Shown here: piece after piece, positions 21,391 through 34,739 of the stretch | Numbering within the stretch: the first letter of the stretch is position 1 | How the letters are laid out: each line of letters begins with the position of its first letter | Assembly: GCA_950295325.1 (NCBI GenBank) | Contig: OX485809.1 | Span: forward strand, 19,714,001-19,778,000 | DNA: 64,000 nt | Source: Polytrichum commune | Taxonomy: Eukaryota; Streptophyta; Polytrichopsida; Polytrichales; Polytrichaceae | Direction: 5' to 3' | Program-made: the position numbers and the translations under genes | Notes under the pieces: generated by a model | The model's database searches: none | Seen by the model: the letters and a program-made list of their open reading frames with translations, nothing else | Told to the model about the DNA's origin: nothing

Positions 21391-24300
21391 ATCTGTACGT
21401 ACTGGAAGTCGGCAGAGCCAAAAAGAACACGAGGTAAACTCAATGCCAGAGAATTTTGCACAACTGAAATCCTCCAAAGTGCTTCACCAAGAGAAATCTC
21501 AGCTTCAGAAATTCCAAATAGTATGTAATGGTCGTAGTCTTAAGTTGAAATCGCGCACGCAGTGATGAAACAGTGTCATATTTAACAAGCTCTTCGTGGC
21601 TACGTCAACGTAGAGACAGATCCGTTTTCCAAAAGAAAAAACGTACAAAGCTGAATCCTAAGCAGCACATTCAGCACAGAACACTGATCTCAGGAGAAAG
21701 TGCTGAGAGCGGAATCAAAGAATGCTAGAAACTAGAATGCGTCGGAGAAAATGTCAAAGCCTGTAACAAGGCGACGAACAAGTGCATCTCATCACATCCA
21801 ACACTCGTTGTACATTTCTGCTAACTTAGCAAAGCTCTTCCACCGATCCATGACACATTACAGGCGGCTACCTACACCGCTGACAACCAGAAAGACATCT
21901 AAAAATAGCCGAATGCCTACGTTCTGGAAATGGCCACGGAGAAAGTACCACCAACCTGCACAACTTGTCAGTAGCCTCTCTTATTAACCAAAAGCAGTGA
22001 AGAAGCCTGTAACCTAATATGTTACTCTCGTAAGTAATTCTCCTTTCAAGTTTTCCCAAAGGAGTTACTGAACGTAACTTCAACTTAACTTCTCTCAAGC
22101 TTGACTTGCTCCAATTAAGTTGGGTTCCTCGAAGGACCTCAGCCATCAAGTAGCTTGACACACTTTAGCCACACTTTCTTAGGTGGACACACTGTCTTCT
22201 GGAAAATTTCACCTTGCAACAACTTCAAGGGATAGCAACCATAAACACTTACAGTTCGGTGGGTAAGATCAGCAATCTTTGGAGGGAAACTGCAAGCCTT
22301 GGATGGTGAATGCTGCGGCAGCAGCAGCATTACCCACGTGAATATTCGTGATTATGTGAAGAAGAAAAGCAGCACTGTGGCTCCTACATTGTCGATGGAA
22401 GGTTGTGGCATTATTGTGAAAAATATGTGGCGGCAACAATTGGATGCAAAACCTGATCACCGAACTTGGACGAGGGAAGGTTGTGTGGAGAGCATGCGAC
22501 AGGCGGTCCACGGGTGGCAGGACGGGCCGGGTGCGCGATGGAAACCCCTGCATGGCGCCGCCCGCTGGTCGCCGTCCTTCTTCGCATTCCTTGTTGGCTT
22601 ATTCTACATAGATATGTGCACTTAATTAATTAGGTTGCCTCTTTTACCCATGCAAATTATTACCTTGGGTCAAAACCAGATTACAAAAAAAATTGTGTAT
22701 GTTTTTATTCATTCGACGGCGTATAGCAACCGTATTGAAGAAGAAAAGAACTTGCATGTTGTTATTGTGGGAAGTCGTATGCGAAATAGTGTGGAATATC
22801 GATGAACATTCCACACTGACTAGTGTGGGGTAAACTAATTGCACATATTAATACAGATGTTTATAGAATTAGGGTGAATTTCCAACTCGTACTTAAACAT
22901 ATATTATCTAGTTAAGTGTCATTCATCCTATTCCTATTCCTATTCATCATCAACCCAAGTAAATGATTTTGCAATTGTTGAGTGGCAACCAATGAAGGTG
23001 ACAAGGACACTTGTTGTTGCATGACAAGTAGTGACGTCACTGCAATTAATATGGCGCATCAATTTTGATGTCACGTTAAATCAAACATAGAGCGTAATGA
23101 CCTTTCAATTTTAAGGTACGAGAATGAGATTGACACAAAGCATGTGAAATGGAGCTTCATGCAATGGCGGCCACATTAAGAGTAATTTAAATTCACCACC
23201 TCCATAACAATCTTTCCATCTTTTCATATTTTCAAGAGTACAAGAGTTCAATTCATTTTTTCCATTTACTATGGTGATTATCCCAATTAGTGCATGTTAC
23301 CATTCACAGTTATGCAGTGCAATAACATCTTGCTCATGATTCAATTATTATTAACGAAAGCTCGATCAGTTGTTTGAATATTATAGAACATTAATGACTT
23401 TGTTTAGTAAAATATTATGTTCTCACTAAATAGTTATGACACTGCACAACTCTAAATAGTAACACACACTAATTGAGTTAATCATTGTAATCAATGAAAG
23501 GTTGAAGCAATCGTTGTAAATGATTTTTGTGTTTACCACTCAATCATGAGCACATAATGTCGAGGCTAGATCAACACTCATGTCAAGAGAGACTCTTCTT
23601 GCCGTGTGAACCGGGCTCCACAATGTGTAGCTTTATCAAGTGAGAGCCAAGACCTCTCTTAGAATAGATACTAGAGGCCTAGGGGGAGCACTAAGCTTAG
23701 TGCATGTTTACACCATGGACCATGAAGTCATACCATGGAAGATGACTTTTTCCATGGTCTGATTTCTTAAATTTTCAATTTGTAGAGTCTTTGGGCCCCT
23801 CACCAGGTGTAAATCAAGTGTGGACCAAGGGGAATGACCATGCACAAAAAAGTGAATGCGCTCATTTTTGAAGATTGAATGTGGAAAATAACCAGGAATA
23901 TTCTATTGAATACTATCAATCCCACAAAACATTGTTATGAATCTGGACAATGTTATGTTATTATCAAAGCGTCACCTTCACTCAAATTCACCAGTTTGAT
24001 TGGAACCTAGTACTTTTGAAGCAAAAGTTTTGTAGGTGCATCTTATCTTACATTGATCCTTATTGTCGCTTCTTGAATTATATTCCAAGCACTTCGTCAT
24101 TTCGATTTATTTTGTCCGCGTGTTTATACGCCAAGCATTTGAATTGGTATTTGGTACAAGTTTCGATTCATTTTTATTGCATGCCAAATTGTTCATATGA
24201 TTTAAAAGACAACAAAGTAACCCAAAAATTCACCAATTTGTTCCACCCGGTTGACAAAGCTGAAAAGAATATAGAAAGTCAACGGCAACTACAAATTTCA

Positions 24301-24556
24301 TTGGGACGATTCAGAGTAGTCGAAACGGAATTTGTCAACACCCACATCAAAGTACCAAAAAGGCATATACGCAGTCCAAAAGAAGCAAGTTGAAGCATAT
24401 ATAGCTAGAAGAAGTGCATATCAAAGAGGAAAATGAGGATGAGCAATCAAATAAGACATGAAAACCATGAAGTCCGTGTTGTGGTGATCGAGGACATGCG
24501 GCAATGTCATTTTTGAAACTTGTATTTCAAGGTACCACACATCGTTACTTGCCCAA
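21391..24556. other. Upstream of bicupin gene and intergenic DNA
   Basis: This holds the presumed bicupin promoter and then repeat-like DNA. A GC-rich 108-codon plus-strand frame at 22299-22625 and a 147-codon frame at 23950-24393 are not recognised. Apart from the MITE fragment at 23700 no feature is supported. Confidence 0.4.
23700..23880. mobile_element. Truncated Tourist-like MITE (family A, copy 2)
   Basis: The phrase gtttacaccatggaccatga and the following 170 bp match the left part of the element at 51719 (ccatggaagatg, gagtctttgggcccctca, gaccatgcac.aaaaa). The right half is missing. Confidence 0.75.
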
Positions 24557-25082
24557 TGCCCCCTTCCCACTTGACTTTAGCAAAGCCTAAAAGTTGGTTC
24601 TAAAAACACGGCCTCCACATCATCGACACTATCTAGTGCCGAGCCTAGTTGGCAAATGATGTGGCATGGCTTAAAAGTGGAGGTCTTAAGCCTCAAGAAC
24701 TGACCCTCCCATTGGTACCTAGACATGAGGCAAGAATGTAGGATCTTCAAAAGTGTCGCCTCCCGCCCTTGTGGTTGGTTGCTTTTTGTCTTAACTGTGA
24801 GGGCACGAGGAGCTTCATTAACAAAGACCGATGGTAAGGTAGGTGAGTAGTAAGGCATTTGGGGATGGGACAAAAACTACCCAACATTCATTGCTTGGTG
24901 GATAAAACCAATGAACATGTGTGAAAGTCGCTTAACTAAAACCTAGTACTCGAAAATCTCCAAAGCAAGTTCTTGTAGGTGCATTGGGATAGCCGGATGC
25001 CTCCTTTGCTATAACTGAGAGAGCTTTACCCGGTTTTAAGAAAGACTTTGATTATTTGGTAAAGTTGGGTGGGAAGGGAGCA
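24557..25082. mobile_element. TGCCCCC-type MITE (family D, copy 1)
   Basis: The ends TGCCCCCTTCCCAC and complementary GTGGGAAGGGAGCA are inverted repeats 526 bp apart. The right flank is TAA and the left CAA. It aligns along nearly its full length with 27133-27640. Confidence 0.82.
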
Positions 25083-27132
25083 TAAGATATCTTGAACCAA
25101 CATCTACCACAAACAAGGGTTAAGATAGATATATAGAAAGCAACGAAAATAAATTGATTTGGCCAAAAAGGGTGGCTTGAAATTTATGCAATATTTTTCA
25201 AAGGTGGAGTAGAGGAGATGACGAGGAATGCAAGTTGTGTCATAATTTTGTTCCGTGCATATAGTTAGATACATATTTTTCAAAAAGACAAGCAAGTCAA
25301 ATCCTTTACTTGTACAGTAGGGTCTCCCTAATGTGAGCATCAAAATATCTTACAATGGATACGAAATGCACACAAAACGGTTTATTCGATGGCACCCAAA
25401 AATGATTGCAAGTGGTGTCAAACAAAACCCATCTGGCTTATCATTGCATCCCACTTATCATTGCATCCTTTTTGGGCCATCACTTTTATAATTAGTCATT
25501 TTGGATCCACACAAGAATCATTATACTTGTAGTCTAGTGCACCAATAGTGGTCATTCATCATTTTCGGTTTTTCTACCTTGCTTGTCATGTTCTTAAGAA
25601 ATCACCAGTTCAAGGGTTTTCTCAAAACAAGGTTGCATGTCTATATGGCCTCCGCAAAGTTCAAATGTTTTTCAAATTGCCCATTAAAACCCCTTTCCAT
25701 CCACAAGAGTTGAAGGTCAAAACACTTTAGTGGGCAATCGGTGGGCAATAAATATTTATAATGTACATGGACTTTATGTATAAGATGATCATGCAACATC
25801 ACCCTACCAAAACAAAAGAAAGCCAAAAATGAGAGAAATATTTTACAATGACCTTAGGAGCTGCTCTAAAAGGCAACCATGGGAGGTTTTTCATCTTGAT
25901 AGGAGTTCTTGTCTTGTATGCATTGGCGACATTGCAATACATTACATCCAATGAGGTGACTGTGAGTAGGGGAAAAATTCCTTATTAGTAATTTTGGAAA
26001 GAAATGACCTTTCCCTATCAACAAGAACTCGCCAAGGAGCAACGACTGGCTTAGTGTGGGCATGATATTAGGATGTGTTAAGTGTAAATAGGTGGGTCTT
26101 TGATGAACCTTTTGTGTTGGCAAGTGGACATACACCCACTTTTTGTCCATGGACCTAGTCTGTGTGATTGCTCCAATGTAGCTCCTTTAATAGTCATGTA
26201 CATGTGGTGACATTTGCATGAGAAGTAGCATTGGACAAAACGAATGAAGAATCTTTGGGAATTGTGTTGAATTGATTGCCATTGCATGTCTTATGAATGA
26301 ATGACAATGCTATTTAACTAAACCATCTACAACCAAACCAAATTGGTGATTTGGTTCAATCCATGCTAAGGCTAATTTTGTAGCCATTACTCTAATCGAT
26401 ATATGTGGTAATTAGTGTAGGCTAAGGTTGTTAAAGTAGATAGTTCTAGAACCAACCCCATTCTAAGCCCGATCCCATAGATTTTGCTTGATATTGGTTG
26501 ATCTAGTTGGTATCAAGTGTCTCCATGATAAACACTTGGGAGGAGGTCCATATTAGAACCATGTGCCATTCCAACTTCAAAATTTCATAATTACTTTTGA
26601 AAGACTTCAAAAAAATTGATTATTTTTTCATTCTTATTCATTTCTTCTTGTCTACACAAGAAAAATAGTTTCATAAAATTTTGGGCCTAAAATAAATGGT
26701 CCATGGTCTTGAACAGTCAGTTTAAGGACCATTCACATTTATATGTCATACAAACTGCACTAAATAGTCCTATTGGTGTGGGGTACCATTTGGAACTACC
26801 CTAAACTCCGTAATATCACTCCCTCTCTTTTATCCCAAAATCCCAAGGGAATGGATGTGCTCAATTTAAATATCCCTCCTTGCCACATTTCCCTCCCATA
26901 AATCACATGTTTTGATATTACAATAATCCACCAAAGAATTCAAACCACACGCTCACATGCACCATGTTGTCATCATTGTCATCATTATCATTTTTACAAA
27001 GTTGACTTTGTGTTATTCAACAATGTCACACGCTACATTGATTCTCTATTATCACACATCCATGTTAACACTCCAGACCTCCTTAATATCACGTGCACTT
27101 TGATTGCCGCATGCATGATATTAGGAAGGTTA
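25083..27132. other. Intergenic DNA, no gene seen
   Basis: AT-rich DNA with short open frames only. At 26758 a phrase actaaatagtcctattggtg matches the end of the MITE in OCP3 intron 4, so a decayed relative probably lies here. Confidence 0.45.
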
Positions 27133-27640
27133 TGCCCCCTTCCCACCTGGCTTTAGCTAAGACTAAAAGTTGGTTCTAATAAAACGGCCTTCACACCATC
27201 GACATTATCTAGTGCCGAGCCTAGTTGGCAAATGATGTGGCATGGTTTAAAAGTGGAGATTTTAAGTCTCAAGCGCCGACCCTCCCATCGGTACCTAAAC
27301 ATGAGGCAAGAATATAGGAGCTTTAAAAGTATCGCCTCCCACCCTTGTGATTGGTTGCTTTTCAGTCTTAGCTATGAGGGCACGAGGAGTTTCATTAATA
27401 AAAACCGATGGTAAGATAGGTGAGTAGTAAGGCATTTGGGGATGGGACAAAAACTACCCAACATGTCATTGCTTGGTAAATAAAACAATGAACATGTGTG
27501 AAAGCTACTTAACTAAAACTTACTTGAAAATCTCCGGAGCAAGTTCTTGTAGGTGCATTGAGATAGTCAGATGCCTCCGCTTTACCCGGTTTTTAGGAAA
27601 TACTTTTGGGTGTTAGCTAAAGTCAGGTGGGAGGGGGGCA
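27133..27640. mobile_element. TGCCCCC-type MITE (family D, copy 2)
   Basis: The ends TGCCCCCTTCCCACCTGGCT and the complement of TGCCCCCCTCCCACCTGACT enclose 508 bp and are flanked on both sides by TTA (27130-27132 and 27641-27643). The 3-bp TTA duplication points to the PIF/Harbinger (Tourist) group. It is about 85-90% alike to copy 1 by eye. Confidence 0.88.
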
Positions 27641-28637
27641 TTAGAGTGTCCATGTTGCTATAAGTTTTTATTGAGACAAAGAATGATCAGTTGAGTAAGA
27701 CATTATAGCAACATGTACCTTCTACTGGTAATAGGGTTATTTAGTGTACCTTTCTGGAATAATTACACATGCTATCTCACTCAGCCTTATGACATAAATG
27801 TTGAAATGCAGTACAACCCAAGTGAAAGAAGTCTGTATTCTAAAAAAACGACCATGCCTGTGGGTCCAATGGGACAAGATAAACTTGGTGACTTTTAACT
27901 TATATCTCGAATATTGAAAAACTGAAATCTGAAGATATTTCAGCAAAAGTACGGGTACAATCCTGGTAAGTTCTTAGGAATACAAAGAATCTAATTCACA
28001 TTCACAATAAGATAAAGGCAACTCCATGTGTGAGGGAGAGAAATGGCCAGTGAGACACTCTCATTATACTTCCATAAACATTCAGCCTTGACACCCCAAG
28101 GCCTGTAATTTCCCACCTACCTGTGCTTTTGCAACTCTCTATTCTATACTGCTCCACCTGTTTCAGAACCTCATTTCACTGATGGTGTCATGAATGTCAT
28201 CCCCACACAACTCCTTGCTCTCACGGGGATCATGAAGGAGAGTAAGTAGGTGTGAAATTGTGAAGTTGCCTAAAAATCATTTGGAATTGGCAGAGCTCCC
28301 ATACAGCGCCGCTATAAATGTTTAACAACCTAACTTGGGGACATCGGGAGAATGTTGAAGACCTCACTAAGAAGATAGCTGACCTTGGCATCCCTTCACT
28401 TTGTTACCTTTGCAAAAATATGCATCGTCCTTAGCACTTGATGAAGCAACACGTTTACTCAGCTCTCCGCCTGAAAGCCAGAGATATTGAAACCCCCAAC
28501 AACACCTTGATGATTCTACTCTAAGAAGTTTAAAGTTGTAAATTGGGGCTGCCCACAGTGATTAATCCTGTCACAATTCCTACAGGTACCAAGAGGAAAC
28601 TTTCTAACACTACATGTGCTGCTTGTACCTTAATTCC
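27641..28637. other. Intergenic DNA, 3' of SLP2
   Basis: No gene is seen. The right part should hold the 3' UTR of the minus-strand SLP2 gene. Confidence 0.4.
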
Positions 28638-31600
28638 TTATGGTGGAGTTTGAAGACTGAAGCCAGTCCCATACGCGATATCCTTACTGCTCTCTTCTGA
28701 TGCAGCTCTGGACTCTTTGCCCATCTTGACCTTTTCAGATTCCAGTTGGGTAGGTTTCCATGGGTCCGAAGGGGCAATGTCTTTTGGTTTAGGTTTATGT
28801 GAACCACCCGGTGACATCCGTGTATTGACACCATCAACACCCACAATGCCCTTATATATTGAGAGCGCTTGCGCCATCATTGCAGCGGGATCAGAAGCAT
28901 TGCTGGGAAGTAACATTGTAGTACTTTCTTTTGCAAGTTGACTGAATGCCTGGAGATACTGCTCTGCAACTCTAAGAGATGCAGCCTCCGAACCTCCCTC
29001 TGCTCTGATAGCATTAGAAAGCTCTTTGATGCCCTTTGATGTTGCTTCCGCACGTGCAAAAATGGCTTGTGCCTCTCCCCGAGCTCGATTCACCTGACCA
29101 GAGCACAGCACGTGAATAGAATTCTTGAATTTTTGAAGATCATTTGCAAAGATGAGGAGTCCTTGTAACAATTAGGAAAGTGCAATTCAAGACGATGAAG
29201 ATGAAGATGTCACATGGCAGAGCCAGTATATATCGAGTGAAGTTCAGATGAGAAACAAAACCCTCTGACATACCAGGTGATACTAAATGATACTTTCCTA
29301 TGAAAATTGCCCCCCTCCAAATTGTTTTGCATACAAGGCCAACAATTTCTTCCCGCTTGACATGCATGCTCAGAGGTAATGGTTGAATTTGAAGGAAGAA
29401 CAACCGATTTCAGTGCATTTAGGGAAAAACTCACTTTAGCACATATTGGCATGTCAAAATGAGTTTGACCTTTCTTGAACCTAAATAAAATATTTTTCAA
29501 CAAAATCTCCCCAGTACCTTTGCGCATCCACCAAAACCTCACCAAACATGGTAGGTGTTCTATGCAAAACAACCAACTTGTGAAAAAAAAGTCCCATCAA
29601 GGTGAAGGATAACTCTAGTGCTTTAAAGAAGTCCAGGATAACAGAAAACCAAGAAACTCAGGCAAAAGAAGAGTAGGGTTCAGAATCTGAGGCTATGAAA
29701 ATGCATGCATGAACAACAATGACTTCCTCCATTGCTTGCCTAATAAAGTTATCCTTGAACTCAACCTGACTTTTGGTCAGGAGTTGGTTGTCTTGGATAC
29801 AACATCTTCCGTGCTGAGTAAGTTTCCGGTGGATGCTTGGAGGTAGTGTGGAGGATTAAACAAAAATCATTCTCTTCCAGTTCATTGAGGGCAAATTCAA
29901 TTTTGTATGCTAATAGGTGCTAGAATTACTTCAGTCCTCATTGAACTGAAATAGGTTGCTCTTTGTTAGAAAATATAAACACTACCTCTGAGGCATGCAC
30001 CACAAGTGGAAAGAAATTATTGATAATGATGCAAAACAACCAATGGAAAGTCATAAGGGACCAACTCCCAACAAAAAGTTTCATTGAGTTAAACAATGAC
30101 TCTAATGTCTCAGGGTGTATCACTATCATGAGATAATGGGCAAGCAACAAAGTTCTGCTCACCTGATCCATCATGGCTGCCTCCGACTCCAAGATGACTG
30201 AATTCTTCTTTCCATCTGCAATATTGATGTGAGCCTGTCTTTCTCCTTCAGACTCAAGAACCTGGGCTCTCTTACGTCTCTCTGCCTCGGCCTGCATCTC
30301 CATAGCTGCCCTCACGCCTGGAGGGGGAGAGATGTCACGGATCTCATACCGCAAACACTGAAGGCCCCAATCTGAGGCAGCTTCATTGATTGACTTCACA
30401 ATATTCTCATTGAGTGTATCTCTCTCCTCAAACGTCTTGTCAAGTGTTATTTTTCCAAGTTCAGACCGCATAGTTGTTTGCGCAAGCTGGATGAGAAGTA
30501 ATTGTGTCAGTGCCCCAGAGAGTTCACTCTATCAATATTAGCTGTTATTACAAACTTAGCTCCAAGGGTTTACATCAGTAAGAATCGTAGGATAAATGAC
30601 AAGATGAGAATATATAATTCCTTGAGTTCTCTGACCTAAACTTTTCTAAGATGCGATTCACTCAAGAAGCGGAAGGCATAAGCTATTCAGCTGCAGAACT
30701 TTAGAGTGAATGTTTTTGACGCCTGATCTTGTAACATGTGTTTGATCTTTTAGGCAAACTAGGTAATCTCATGGCCTGGCATAACAGGCTTTCAAGTTTC
30801 ATTAAGTACACTATTAGAAGCAATGAGTGGCACAACAACTCTTGTACCCAACAAAACCGTACATATGATACTACACACTGCAGTCATCAGAAATAAGATC
30901 AAGGAAGGGTGCACGACCTGAGTATAGGAAGAAGAGATTTGTGATGGGTTGAATATTGACTAACAATGAAGGAAATAAAAATTGTTATCATGACTTTTAT
31001 TTTGAAGAATCGCGGGCCAGGCCGTGATTTTGACCCCAGCATCCGCTAACTGGGACACTACAAAAATTAGCACAATCACAAGGAGTTGCAAAAGGTGGTC
31101 TATAATTGAAGATAGATTCACAGCGTAGACAAAAGGCCCCTTGGGTTCAGGAAACATAACTAATTTCTTCAAGACTTACCAGTATGAGTTTTTCTTGCAA
31201 TGCAATTTATTAATACTGGTCATCTTGCTCAATAGCAAAACATAGTAAAAGCATGTTAACCATGTGAACAACTGACCATAAACCCATAGAAACTTATTTT
31301 TCAAGAGTAAAAGATATTTCAAGATCCTTTCTTATTCACCAAGGTTTTTAAAGAAATCTGTCCTAAAAAATTATCGAGGGGATTTACTTCTGGATAAGGG
31401 CATCTTCCTTATGTTATTATACAAGGCTTAAGAAGAAGGTTATGTCATTATTCATTCAAAGGAGTCACTTCTGGATAAGTTATGTCATTACTCCTGGGAC
31501 TTGAAGCCTTCTCCCATCCACCAAGATTCAATTGAAGGGGTCTGCCCCAAATGGAATCATTCTTAGGTTACCCGCTTAATCCAAGAATTATTGAAAGCAT

Positions 31601-32402
31601 TTGCACCGGAAGATGACATTGGCTACTCAAATATGTCATGCATAATTGTGATGAAAGTACCTGTATAATTGCGTAGATGGGATTCTCCACGCCATATGAA
31701 GCCCGGATTGGGTCAACTATCTTGAGGTACAAAACTCCATCAATCGAGATACTCACGTTGTCTTTTGTGATAGCCGTCTGATTTGCAACTGGAATTGCTT
31801 CTTCTTTCAAAGAATGCACGTAGGCAATCTTGTCCACAAAAGGAATCATCACATGGATACCTAAACCCCGCATATTGTCAGTTAATTGCTTGCAAAACTC
31901 ACATAAACAAACAGAGCCCACTATCCAACCCTCAAAGGATGAGTGCAATTCAACAAGTACAATGCCGTCACCAGAAAATTATCAGTGATACATTAACGCA
32001 TACAAATGAATCTGGTGAAACTTGGTGATCAGAAATACAGCATCATACACTACAATAGGATGGATGGAGATTCTGAGGGTTTACCTGATCCCAAGGTCTT
32101 CAGATACTTCCCAAAACGCTCAATCACAAATGCACTCTTCTCCGGAACAATTCTCACACCCCAATTCGTGGGGGGAGCCATTTCATACCGGAAGCTGGGG
32201 TCATCCCTCCCGCTCCTGAACCCTCGACCACTCATCGCCCAGCTGGAAACCAAGGATTGGTGTTGCACACCTGACAAACCATTTGGCTGGATGTACCGGT
32301 ACAGCTGCGAAGCTGATGTGGAGCTGATCGAGCGACATGGCGCTCCAATCAGAAGCCGGTGTGTCCTAAACCCTAAACCCACCAGGCTCTTCCCCTTGCT
32401 AC

Positions 32403-32409
<7 letters not shown>
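28638..32409 (-). CDS. Mitochondrial stomatin-like protein 2 (SPFH/prohibitin family, 4 exons)
   Basis: Minus-strand exons 32409-32085, 31860-31661, 30486-30163 and 29093-28638 join in frame (1305 nt, 434 residues) with GT-AG introns. Residues 1-70 are rich in Ser/Arg/Leu and free of acids, a typical mitochondrial presequence. The SPFH (band 7) domain follows, with [47 protein letters not shown] and [17 protein letters not shown]. Next comes a coiled coil ([34 protein letters not shown]). The stomatin C-terminal region is marked by [20 protein letters not shown] and TTMLLPSN. The tail is Lys/Ser-rich. Stomatin-like protein 2 scaffolds cardiolipin-rich inner-membrane domains and helps assemble respiratory supercomplexes; plants normally have one or two copies. 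Length and domain order are normal. The start codon directly follows a long GA repeat. Confidence 0.95.

Positions 32410-32472
<63 letters not shown>
32410..32472. repeat. (CT)n(CA)n compound microsatellite in SLP2 5' leader
   Basis: The plus strand has about 23 CT units (32410-32456) followed by about 8 CA units to 32472. On the gene's strand this is (GT)n(GA)n ending right at the ATG. CT-rich sequence continues more loosely around 32545-32565 and 32714-32730. Confidence 0.97.
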
Positions 32473-34490
32473 CAAAATGTGTCTCTCCCTTAAAAACCTT
32501 ACCTACAAACTCATCTCTCACTCCAAAATTAATAATCACGCCTCTCTCTCACTCTCTCTCAATCTGGCTCCCATACATAAAAGTGACCTGAATTAATTTA
32601 TAAATAGCGATGTGAGGCCTCTAATATTGCAGCTATGGTGGGAATGTCCAAAGGGTTGAGGAAACTAGGACTCCAGTTCCTGCTTAAGACTTCGACTTAC
32701 AACCTCGATCCCTGTCTCTCTTTCTCTCTCAAACTCCCAATCTCCAACATGCATACAGAAACGATTGTCAAAACCTAAACTAGAAACTCGTCTCTCAATC
32801 CAAAAATGGACAATCTCGCTCTCTGCTCTTAAACATACACACACAAATGCGGACCGCCTGTGAAACGCAAACAGAGGTGGCGATGTGGCACTTTATGATT
32901 CAAGTTGAAGATGCGTTACTTGGGCATCAAGTTACACATACAAGAGATGAGAAGAGAAGGCTGCTAATAAGTAAGTCGAATCAATTGATACCTCAGCCTC
33001 TCTGCCTCTCTTCTTCAATGGCACCTAATGTTACCAGCTCTGTTTCTCAAGCTCTTCACCATATGAACAATTAGGTATGCCTTGGATGCAATCAATAAGT
33101 TCCGGGGTTCCAATCCTTGAGTACATGTGTGAGGCTCAATCTTCACAATCTGCACTTCTCGCCTCGGAATGTCATTGCCAACTGGGATGCTATGTGCATC
33201 AACCAATGTGGTTGTGCCATGTGTCAAGATTGTGTCTATGTTATTTTGAACCTGAAAACCAATAGTTGTTGCGGGTATGAGTCATAACAATCAATACTCA
33301 ATTGTAGGCCATTGCACTATGGTGCTAGGAAATATTCAAGCATATTGCCTCTTGTTCGTTGGGCCTTTTTTTATAAAATAAACAATATTTAGCTTGATTA
33401 TTGTTCATCATGTGCCTTTCAACCATCATCTTATCATAATTTGGGTTTGTCTTACCAAAGATAATTGTGTGTGTATAAATTTATTCGTTAACGACCATTG
33501 TTGGAGGTGGCAGATCTTAGATTCCCCCATACGAATTTTCAAGTGGTAGTTTAATAGCGTCAGGAGCTACCCGAGGGCCCAAAATTGATTATGTTTGTTA
33601 ATGATGTCATCGCCATTTTCCAATGGAAAAGTTTTCATCCACGTCATTGTATCGTCCACGCAAGTCCACCGGACGATGGATAGCCTCCACACCTGAAGGC
33701 ATGCATCACCCAAGAACTTTCATTTAGTATCCTAGCATGTTATTCAATACTGATTCTAGTTGCTAAGTACCACAAAGCATATCCTTCCCATCATGTTCTT
33801 TAGAACATTATCTTGTAAATTTTGTTCTTCATATTTGTTTTCGCAATAATTTTGGATTTAAATCTTTTCCATATTTGATCTCAACCGACTCAATGTCCTC
33901 TCTTTGTTGCTTTGTGTGCTTTGTGGAACGGCATTGTTTCTGTATTGTTCTTTGGTCATTGATTCACATGAGATGTGCACATGAGAGATGCACTCATTGA
34001 TGCGGTGTTGTTGCAATTAGTAGAGGGCCAATAGTTTGTTGTCCTTTACATCTCAAGTGGGTTTAAGTTTACCTTGCTTCCTTCATTGCGTCCCTCATTG
34101 CTTCCCTTCGAGCAAATGGAAAGGATTGACCATCATATTGTGAGCGCCCATCATCCACGTCCTAAATCCATGGAGAACTTCAATCCTTGTCTATTTCAAA
34201 TGACGAATTTGCCCAAAAACCAACCTTGCAACGTTTCAAGCAAGGCAAATCGACCTGATCATGGCATTGAGAGAGAGTTCTAAATCCTCCTTTGGGCAAA
34301 TTTGTCATGGAGGACTCAATATGGACTGACCATGTGACAAATGATAAGGGGAAATACAAAACCTCTATGTTTGCCATCCTTTTGCCGACAGATTGGACAA
34401 TTTCATTAATATGGAACAACACCATCCCCAATTCCCTTACAAATACACCTTCACTAGTCCTCACTACTTAGCCTAACCTTGAGGTTTACT
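32473..34490. other. SLP2 upstream and intergenic DNA
   Basis: The first few hundred bases are the likely SLP2 promoter/5' leader. No further gene, RNA or clear element is seen. Confidence 0.4.
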
Positions 34491-34494
34491 CAAG

Positions 34495-34735
34495 GTAGCA
34501 ACAACCAATGAACGGGGAGAACCGACATATAATTACACATGAACCGGTTGACTTTGAGGAATAACCATTTGAAGTTCAAGACTTTAGGAAAATAACCGAT
34601 CATTATAGAGGAATTTAGGAAATATAATTCAATTTAACAAAGAAAAATCGAAGGATGTTAACATGTTCTGGTTGAACTTGGAAACACTAGGATCTCTGCC
34701 AATTATACCCAAAATACTCCCCGGACACTAACAAT
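34495..34735. repeat. Fold-back family F, single arm
   Basis: It starts accaatgaacggggagaacc, then gaaccggttga, ttgaagttcaaga, tagaggaattta, ggaaacactaggatctc and ccccggacacta. The same order of blocks occurs at 52815-53275, 53515-53740 and in the right arm of 61777-62140. Confidence 0.75.
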
Positions 34736-34739
34736 GGCT

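Noticed and set aside
22299-22625. 108-codon GC-richer plus-strand frame
   Set aside because: No motif recognised, and a competing frame exists on the other strand; possibly unclassified repeat DNA.
23950-24393. 147-codon plus-strand frame
   Set aside because: No family resemblance, AT-rich composition with many Tyr/Phe/Cys, and surrounded by repeats; I could not support it as a gene.
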